A stretch of DNA of 7,714 nt from Deltaproteobacteria bacterium (lineage in GTDB: Bacteria > Desulfobacterota > Desulfobacteria > Desulfobacterales > SG8-13), in the NCBI GenBank assembly GCA_024639205.1, contig JAHEIV010000129.1:1-7714 (forward strand), given 5' to 3'. The notes under the pieces were generated by a model. It saw nothing but the letters and a program-made list of their open reading frames with translations. It searched no databases and had not been told where the DNA came from. Shown piece by piece: positions 1-6,300 of the stretch. Position 1 is the first letter of the stretch, and each line of letters opens with the position of its first letter. The position numbers were made by a program, and so were the translations under genes.

Positions 1-3000
1 CCAACGTATCCGGGGACACCGATCCGACCGAAACACTGATTGCCTCGGCACCCGCTTTTGAGGTGCAGAAAACCTCCACCGTCATGTCAGGGGACCCCAA
101 CGTCCTGATGGCTGGTGAAACTTTGCGTTACACCATTACCATCAAGAATATCGGTACCGAAGATGCCATAGATGTTCGTTTACGGGACAATACGCCGGCC
201 AACACCACCTACGTGGCCAATAGTGCCACCCTCAACGGAAATCCGGTGTCTGATGCCGGCCCCGGGGTCAATCCACTACATACCGGTATTCTGGTCAATG
301 CACCGGAAAATACCACTGCCGGATATCTTCGCGCTGATGCCACACCCGGGGCCACCAATGTGGCCACCGTCACCTTTGATGTCGTGGTCGATCCGAGCGC
401 GATGGACGGACTGATCATCGAGAACCAGGGCTTCGTGAGCGGCTCCGGCGCAGGGAGCGGAATCCAACCTGAACAGCCGTCCGATGACCCGGCCACGCCC
501 GTCCCTGACGATCCGACCCGCAATGTGGTTGGCAACCTGCCGCTGCTTTATGCCCATAAGACTGTACAGATTCTGCAAGATTTCGGTTCACCGGGAATCG
601 TCGATCCGGGTGACGTGCTGCGTTACAGCATCCTTATCAGCAACTTTGGCGCTATTCCAGCCACTGACGTGACACTGACAGACAACGTGCCCGCCAACAC
701 GAGCTATGTCGCTGACTCCATGCGTCTGAACGGATCGTCATTGGGTCCAGACGGAGGGGTATCGCCACTGATTGCTGGTATGATGGTGCAATCCTCGGAC
801 AATCCCGGCAACGGTATCGTATCGGCCGGTAGCAGCGCTCTGGTCACCTTTGAGGCCCGAGTGAACGCCGGGGTACCGACGGGTACCCTCATCAGCAATC
901 AGGGGAGCGTCACCTCCAACGAATTGCACCCGGACCCGACGGATGCCGACGGTCTGCCATCCAACGGCGATCAGCCCACCGTTGTTGTCGTGGGTGACGT
1001 CCAGTTACTCTCGGTGACCAAAGAAGTGGCCGTTGTGGGTGGTGGTGCAGCCGCTGCAGGCGGTCAATTAGAGTACACGATCCGGGCCACAAATATCGGT
1101 CGCCTGCCAGCCACTCAGGTCATCATTACCGACGACCTCGGCCCCCCTTTAGGTAATCAAGTGACCTATATGGCTGGTTCCGGCACGTTGAATGGCTCCA
1201 CGGCCGGGGTGACTTACGCCGGATCCATGCTCACGGCGGACTATGCCGCACAATATGTCGATCTGCTGCCCGGCGCCAGCGCCATCTTGCGTTTCCGCGT
1301 ACAAATCGATTCCTCACTTGGTATCGGGACCACCATCACCAACACCGGTGTCGTCCGATGGAACAATCCGGCCCAAACCGATTCAGCCAGCGTATCGTTA
1401 GACATCGGCGGAACGCCGGGCAGCGCCGTTCTCACTGGTAACGTCTGGCACGACGCCAACCTGGATAGAATTTGCGATACGACTGCTGAGTCATTGATGG
1501 AAGGCTGGTCGGTTGAACTTTATCGAGACGGACTTTTGGTGACCACGGTATTTACCGATGCCAGCGGGGTGTATCGGTTCAACAGTCTCGTTCCCAACGA
1601 AGGAACAGCTGAACTTTATGAATTACGCTTTCGAGCAGCGGGTGCCGGACCGAATACGGCTTCGCTCGGTTATGCAGATTCGCCGTTTACGAATGGCCCG
1701 CAACAGATCAGCGCGATTACCGTTTCCTCAGGTAGCATTCTGCAGAATCTGCATTTGCCGCTCTGGCCCAATGGGGCGGTATACAACTCGGTTGCCCGGG
1801 TACCGGTGGCCGGCACCAGATTGGCCCTGTTAAATGCAGCGACTGGCACACCGTTACCGATTCAATGCTTCGATGATCCGATACAACAAAACCAAGTGAC
1901 CGCTCAGAACGGTTTCTACAAGTTCGATCTGAACTTCAGCAATGGGGCCTGCCCGGCCGGTGGTGCCTACCTCATCGAGGTGACCCCGGCAGCCAATGGG
2001 TACATGCCCATGCCGTCTCAGATTATCCCACCCAATAGTGATGCGACAACGGCGGCTTTTTCCATTCCGGCCTGTCCCGGCAGCGCCAGCGATGCGATCC
2101 CGAGTACCACCGATTACTGCGAGGTGACCACTTATTCCGCGATACCGCCATTGTCGGCCCGACCCGGCACGGACGGAACGACTTATCACCTCCATTTGGT
2201 GCTCAACAACGGAAACATACCGGGCCATAGCCAGGTATTCAACAACCCCATCCCCATCGATCCTGAACTCAACGGGGCCGTATCCATAACCAAGACCTCG
2301 TCTGCAGTCAACGTGGTTCGGGGGGAGTTGGTGCCCTACACGATTATCGTATCCAACATATTTGGTGCACCACTTGATGATATCAGCATCATCGATCGAT
2401 TGCCGGCCGGCTTCAAATACGTGGCCAATTCGGCCCGCCTGGACGGTCAACCTGCCGAGCCGCTGAGCAATAACCGGGAACTGGTCTGGGGCGACCTTAA
2501 CCTGCAGGTCAATGCGAAAAAAACCATCAAACTGTTGCTTGTGGTGAGTTCCGGCGTTTCCGAAGGCGAATACGTCAACCGGGCGCAAGTGGTCAACACC
2601 GTCATGGGCACCGCTGTTTCTGGGGAAGCCACAGCAACGGTGCGGGTCATACCAGATCCAGATTTTGATTGCACCGATGTGATCGGCAAGGTGTTCGACG
2701 ATCGCAATCTGAACGGCCGACAGGAATCAGGCGAAGAAGGTCTGGCCGGCGTCCAAGTTGTGACGGTGCTTGGATTGATTGCCACGACAGACGAACACGG
2801 GCGTTTTCACATCACCTGTGTAGCCATACCCGATGAGAATCGCGGCAGCAATTTAATTCTAAAGGTGGACGAGCGTAGCCTGCCGACCGGCTATCGTATG
2901 ACCACCGAAAATCCGCGGGTTCAGCGTGCCACTCGCGGAAAAATGCTCCGCTTTAATTTTGGCGCAACCATCCACCGCGTGGTGCGTATCGATCTTGCTG

Positions 3001-3269
3001 ATGCGGTGTTCGAGCCGAAAACCAGTGAATTGCGGCTGCAGTGGCAGCCCAGGATTGCCCAGCTGCTGGACGAGCTGAAGAGGGCGCCTTCTGTGCTTCG
3101 CTTGGCATACCTCGCTGATGTCGAACCGGAAGGTATCGTTCGAAAGCGCCTGAAGGCCATGAAAAAGAAAATTTCCAGGCAGTGGAAACAATCAGAAGGC
3201 GGTTACCGACTGGATATTGAAACCGAAATTTTCTGGAGACGCGGTGCTCCGGTCTCAAGCTGGCGATAA
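1..3269 (+). CDS. Giant DUF11/SdrD_B-repeat surface protein with OmpA-like C-terminal tail (5' partial)
   Basis: The frame is open from the left edge (first full codon at base 3, reading NVSGDTDPTE) to a TAA at 3267-3269, giving 1,088 visible residues. The GTG at 63 lies inside a DUF11 repeat and is not the true start. The protein is almost wholly beta-sandwich. Three DUF11-type repeats (about 60-450, 549-926, 1005-1380) are followed by two SdrD_B/CnaB-like segments (about 1425-2270), a fourth DUF11 repeat (about 2277-2657), a third SdrD_B-like module (about 2676-2966) and a divergent OmpA-like tail (2979-3266). DUF11 and SdrD_B modules are known from long extracellular or surface proteins, where they act as spacers or adhesive stalks. 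I see no catalytic motif, transmembrane helix, LPXTG or PEP-CTERM sorting signal. The gene is followed after 6 bases by a second giant outer-membrane gene, so a joint envelope role is likely. Substrate and exact location are unknown. Confidence 0.9.
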   Translation, partial: NVSGDTDPTETLIASAPAFEVQKTSTVMSGDPNVLMAGETLRYTITIKNIGTEDAIDVRLRDNTPANTTYVANSATLNGNPVSDAGPGVNPLHTGILVNAPENTTAGYLRADATPGATNVATVTFDVVVDPSAMDGLIIENQGFVSGSGAGSGIQPEQPSDDPATPVPDDPTRNVVGNLPLLYAHKTVQILQDFGSPGIVDPGDVLRYSILISNFGAIPATDVTLTDNVPANTSYVADSMRLNGSSLGPDGGVSPLIAGMMVQSSDNPGNGIVSAGSSALVTFEARVNAGVPTGTLISNQGSVTSNELHPDPTDADGLPSNGDQPTVVVVGDVQLLSVTKEVAVVGGGAAAAGGQLEYTIRATNIGRLPATQVIITDDLGPPLGNQVTYMAGSGTLNGSTAGVTYAGSMLTADYAAQYVDLLPGASAILRFRVQIDSSLGIGTTITNTGVVRWNNPAQTDSASVSLDIGGTPGSAVLTGNVWHDANLDRICDTTAESLMEGWSVELYRDGLLVTTVFTDASGVYRFNSLVPNEGTAELYELRFRAAGAGPNTASLGYADSPFTNGPQQISAITVSSGSILQNLHLPLWPNGAVYNSVARVPVAGTRLALLNAATGTPLPIQCFDDPIQQNQVTAQNGFYKFDLNFSNGACPAGGAYLIEVTPAANGYMPMPSQIIPPNSDATTAAFSIPACPGSASDAIPSTTDYCEVTTYSAIPPLSARPGTDGTTYHLHLVLNNGNIPGHSQVFNNPIPIDPELNGAVSITKTSSAVNVVRGELVPYTIIVSNIFGAPLDDISIIDRLPAGFKYVANSARLDGQPAEPLSNNRELVWGDLNLQVNAKKTIKLLLVVSSGVSEGEYVNRAQVVNTVMGTAVSGEATATVRVIPDPDFDCTDVIGKVFDDRNLNGRQESGEEGLAGVQVVTVLGLIATTDEHGRFHITCVAIPDENRGSNLILKVDERSLPTGYRMTTENPRVQRATRGKMLRFNFGATIHRVVRIDLADAVFEPKTSELRLQWQPRIAQLLDELKRAPSVLRLAYLADVEPEGIVRKRLKAMKKKISRQWKQSEGGYRLDIETEIFWRRGAPVSSWR
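60..1380 (+). repeat. Three tandem DUF11-type repeats with acidic linkers
   Basis: Each unit opens with a short strand ending in K (EVQKT, YAHKT, LSVTK). It continues with a Y-T-I or Y-S-I strand and the N-x-G motif (TIKNIGTEDA, LISNFGAIPA, RATNIGRLPA), then D-x-x-P/L, a T/S-Y-V/M-A-x-S block and L-N-G. It closes with a V-T-F or L-R-F strand and an N-x-G-x-V strand (ENQGFV, SNQGSV, TNTGVV). This is the DUF11/TIGR01451 conserved-repeat pattern. Units start near 60, 549 and 1005. The linkers at about 462-540 and 927-998 are rich in Asp and Pro and end in the similar VVGNLPLL and VVGDVQLL. The units are diverged at DNA level, which argues for old duplications. A further unit upstream is likely because the window opens in a similar linker (GDTDPTE). 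Confidence 0.85.
1425..2270 (+). other. SdrD_B/CnaB-like beta-sandwich segments (two)
   Basis: Within the first protein, the first segment starts at GNVWHDANLDRICD and carries the pattern G-x-V-W-x-D-x-N-x-D, then V-E-L-Y-R-D-G, then T-D-A-S-G-x-Y-x-F. This is the hallmark of SdrD_B/CnaB-type modules, whose acidic loop often binds calcium. The second segment starts near 1770 (NGAVYNSVARVPVAG) and has an A-Q-N-G-F-Y-K-F strand matching T-D-A-S-G-V-Y-R-F in the first. It ends in a stretch with cysteines (IPACPGS, DYCEV) and a His-containing strand (YHLHLVL). The second segment is less canonical, and its right-hand boundary is uncertain. Such modules usually act as rigid spacers between other domains. 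Confidence 0.65.
2277..2657 (+). repeat. Fourth DUF11 repeat
   Basis: The unit begins AVSITKTSSAVNVVRGE and follows the canonical DUF11 order: the K-T-S strand, V-P-Y-T-I-I-V-S-N, D-x-x-P-A-G-F-x-Y-V-A-N-S-A-R-L-D-G, then E-Y-V-N-R-A-Q-V. It is nearer the textbook DUF11 consensus than the three upstream units. It shares the 12-base string tacgtggccaat with repeat 1, at the strand encoding YVAN. The two SdrD_B-like segments separate it from the other three. Confidence 0.85.
2676..2966 (+). other. SdrD_B-like module with D-x-N-x-N-G loop
   Basis: The motif DVIGKVFDDRNLNGRQESGE followed by G-L-A-G-V-x-V and T-D-E-H-G-R-F-H-I is a strong match to the SdrD_B/Cna-B pattern G-x-V-F-x-D-x-N-x-N-G-x-x-x-x-x-E-x-G-L-x-G-V. 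The acidic loop probably binds calcium; this is inferred from the family. Cysteines at 2670-2672 (DFDC) and near 2814 (HITC) flank the core and could form a disulphide. The block ends at KMLRFNFGATIH, which runs straight into the OmpA-like tail. Confidence 0.75.
2979..3266 (+). other. Divergent OmpA-like C-terminal tail
   Basis: About 96 residues run from VVRIDLADAVFEPKTSELRL to SSWR. The order matches an OmpA C-terminal domain: a strand plus a short loop (DAVFEPKTSELR), a helix with L-L-x-x-L-K, a strand ending L-A-Y-L-A-D in place of the usual G-H-T-D, a basic helix (VRKRLKAMKKKI), and a final strand I-E-T-E-I-F-W. That last strand parallels V-E-V-E-V-W and V-E-V-E-F-W in the downstream protein. 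The usual L-S-x-x-R-A loop is shortened and N-R-R-V-E is absent. I infer an OmpA-like fold that may no longer bind peptidoglycan. No search was possible, so this is a reading by eye. Confidence 0.5.
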
Positions 3270-3275
3270 CGAATA

Positions 3276-3389
3276 ATGGAAACCTTATCCCATACTCCTA
3301 TAACGCTGATGCGATCCATAGTGAAACGCCGTATCGCTATTTGGTGTTTCTGCGTAGTCACCGCAATAAGCGTCGAAGTTGCTTCTTCC
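3276..3389 (+). other. Signal peptide and start-site choice
   Basis: The first 38 residues hold a basic n-region (RSIVKRR), a hydrophobic core (IAIWCFCVVTAISV) and a likely signal peptidase I site at V-A-S or A-S-S (residues 35-38). ATG 3276 gives an 11-residue extension before the second Met (ATG 3309), which would give a more typical short n-region. Neither start has a convincing Shine-Dalgarno. I keep 3276 because it sits 6 bases after the upstream stop, where coupled re-initiation would work. The two cysteines in the core (C24, C26) have no lipobox around them, so this is not a lipoprotein signal. Confidence 0.7.
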
Positions 3390-6300
3390 GTGGAAACCGG
3401 AGTGAGGGAAACCGCTTCACGCGGAAAGGCAACCGAGATGCATCTACCGGCTGACCTGCCATTCACCTCTTGGATCCATGATCCAGAGATATTCACCGAA
3501 GATGAGGGCGATCGAACGGAGATCCGCGAGGCCATCGAGCAAGATGTCAATACGATCAAGATGGATAACCTTGTTCCTCCGATCCATTTTGGCCTGGGAG
3601 AGGTGGAGATTCCTGAGGATACTCTTTTGCGTCTACGTGAGATCCTCGACAAGATGCGTGACCGCCGTAATGTTCGCCTGCACTTCATCGGCCATACGGA
3701 CAATTTGCCCCTTCGCGAGGCGCTGCTCATCCGTTATGGCAATAATTTAGAATTGTCACGCGAACGAGCGGGGACAGCTGCAGAATATTGTCAGCAAGCC
3801 TTAGAACTTCCGCCCGAGGCCATTTCATATGAAGGGCTCGGGGACAGCCAGCCCATCGCTGACAACAACACCGAGGAAGGACGGCAGCTCAACCGGCGTG
3901 TGGAAGTTGAGGTTTGGTACGATGAGCTCATCGAAAAGCAGGTTGAGAAGGAAGTCATTGTCCCTCGTGAGGTCAATCGGATCAAAGTTTGTCGGACCGA
4001 AACCGTCTGTAAATTACGCTACAAAGAGGGCCATTCTCACAGGGCGCGTGTGAAGAATCTGATCGTCCCGCTTCACTACGACGAAGGAATGGCGGATGTG
4101 CCCGAATCCTTTTTACGGCAGGTCCGGCATGCATTGAGTAACCTAAGCAGCAAACAGAATCTTGTCATTAAATTTATTGCATATACAGACAATTTGCCAT
4201 TGAAGAAACGGGACGAACGGATATACGGCGATCATATGGGTCTTTCCAAAGCGGTGGCTCGTCGAATTTCGTTGGCTGTTCAGGAAGATATGAATTTGCC
4301 CAATGACGCCGTTCAAAGCCAGGGCAGAGGGGCATCACATCCTATCGCTTCCAATGATACCCAACAGGGCCGGATGTTGAATCGCCGCGTGGAGGTGGAG
4401 TTCTGGCATGACGACCCCTTGCAGGATTTGCCCGATGACCCCCAAATTTGCCCTGACTCCGCTGGCGCCGAGACCGTTGTACGGGAATACCATTCATCCT
4501 CGGGCCCGATTGACCCGATTCTGTTCGAGAACGGTAACCCTGTCGTTCCTGTCGGTTACACCGAACATCTGGGTCGCGTCATGGATGAGATCAGCGATAA
4601 AACCCACGTTCGGCTGCGATTTGTCGGCTATACCCGCAACAAACGCCTGGAGCGGCGCACGGCTGCCGTTTATGGAGATGATATCGGCCTGTCCATGGCG
4701 CGCGCCCGGAGGGCCATGGAGGCTGTCAGTGAACCGATGGGGTTAACCGAGGCGCAGGCTGAATTCGACGGCCGCGGATACGTCCAGTCCGATGATGTTG
4801 TCAATGCCGGCTTTATTGAATCTGATATTTCGCGGGTGCGGGTGCAAGTGGTTTACGATGAACCGGTGCTTCTCGATGACTACGAGAGTGTTGAGATCAC
4901 ACCGATGACCCGAGAAGTGCAAACGGCGGATCCTTTTGCGCTCAATCTCATGCGCATCACCGTTGATGGTAAGCCCCTTGATGATCCGGGTAAATGCAGC
5001 GCGGATGTGCAGCGCTGTACGGATGTGGCGTTAGAAAACGCGGACATACAATTCAAATTCGATAGTTTGAAACTGAAACCGCGCCTGAACGTGACGGCTT
5101 GGCCCCGATCAGTCCAGTATGAGGACAATGAGGATACGGCTTTCGTAGAAAACCTGGTAAATTTCCGCATGTACACCAACTACCGCAGCTTTATTGAACG
5201 GGCTGAGATCCGCATTTTCGAAGAAGGCCAATCCGTTCGCAGTACGCCCATCGCTGTCATCGCAGTAGATGCTGCCGGGATGGCCCAATGGCAGCCTGAT
5301 TTCGCATCCTTCTCTGCTCCAGTGCGCAAGTTGACATATCTGGTGCGGGTTTACGACGAAAAGGGATTTTTTGACGAGACGAAAACCCAGCCTATGTGGG
5401 TGGTCGACCATATCGACCCCTCGGTTGCCGAAGCGAATCCCAGCGAGGAACTGCTGGTCGGTTATGGCGAGAGCCGCATCGCGATGCAAAATATTCCGCT
5501 CAGAGGTGGAACAGTTGAAGCTTACGGCACCGCAATTCCTGAAGGACATCGGGTTTGGCTGGCTGGATATGCGGTCCCGGTGAACGAAACCGGTGAATTT
5601 GTGGCCGAAGAAATCCTTCCCGAAGGGATGCAAACCGTCGAAGTCGGTGTTTTGGATGACTATGGCAACGGTGAGTTGTTCCTGCGGGATTTGGAGCTGA
5701 AAAAGAGCGACTGGTTCACTGTGGGGATCGCCGATATGACCGTGTCAGGCAACAAAACCGACGGACCCGCCGAACTCCTCGCGCCCGAAAAACAAGAATA
5801 CGGTGAAGACGTGAGTCTTCAGGGTCGCCTGGCCTTCTACTCTAAAGGCAAATTCGAAAATGGCTGGTCGCTGACGGCGAGCGCTGATACGCGCGAAGGA
5901 CCTCTGGACGAAATTTTCACCAATTTCTTGGACAAGACCCCCGAAGCCCTGTTCAGACGATTGGATACGGATTTCTACCGCCCGACATTCGGCGATGACA
6001 GCAGAGTCGTTCAAGATGCGCCGACCAAGGGTAAATTTTACGTCAAAATGGAAAAAGATGACACATACGGACTCTGGGGCAATTTCATGATCCAATATAT
6101 GGATAATGAATTGGCACGGGTGGACCGCGGGCTGTATGGCGCCAATCTTCATTACCAGCCCCTCGGCACCACCGGTTTCGGCGAACCGCGTCTCATGTTG
6201 GACGGGTTTGCTGCAGACCCTGGTACCGTGGCCGGGCGCGATGAGTTCCTCGGAACGGGTGGTTCTCTCTATTTCCTTCGCCGGCAGGACATTCTCATGG

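Noticed and set aside
63..65. GTG as start of the first gene
   Set aside because: The frame stays open to the left edge and the codon lies inside the first strand of a DUF11 repeat. No ribosome binding site precedes it.
2517..2523. Run of seven A residues as a possible slippage or frameshift site
   Set aside because: The downstream zero frame continues with a clean DUF11 repeat, and the run is not in frame as a canonical X-XXY-YYZ slippery heptamer.
1854..2588. Open frame of 244 codons on the minus strand
   Set aside because: It lies fully antisense to a strongly patterned DUF11/SdrD_B coding frame, and its translation shows no domain, signal or sensible composition.
3270..3275. Promoter or terminator between the two genes
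   Set aside because: The gap is only 6 bases with no room for either, and I saw no stem-loop with a T-tract around the junction.
3315..3335. Twin-arginine (Tat) or lipoprotein signal, from KRR and C24/C26
   Set aside because: The motif KRRIAI lacks the S/T-R-R-x-F-L-K pattern, and the cysteines sit inside the hydrophobic core without a lipobox. An ordinary Sec signal fits better.
3203..3730. Open frame of 175 codons on the minus strand across the gene junction
   Set aside because: The translation is Ser/Arg-rich, as expected of a shadow frame, and it overlaps the signal peptide and first OmpA domain on the other strand.
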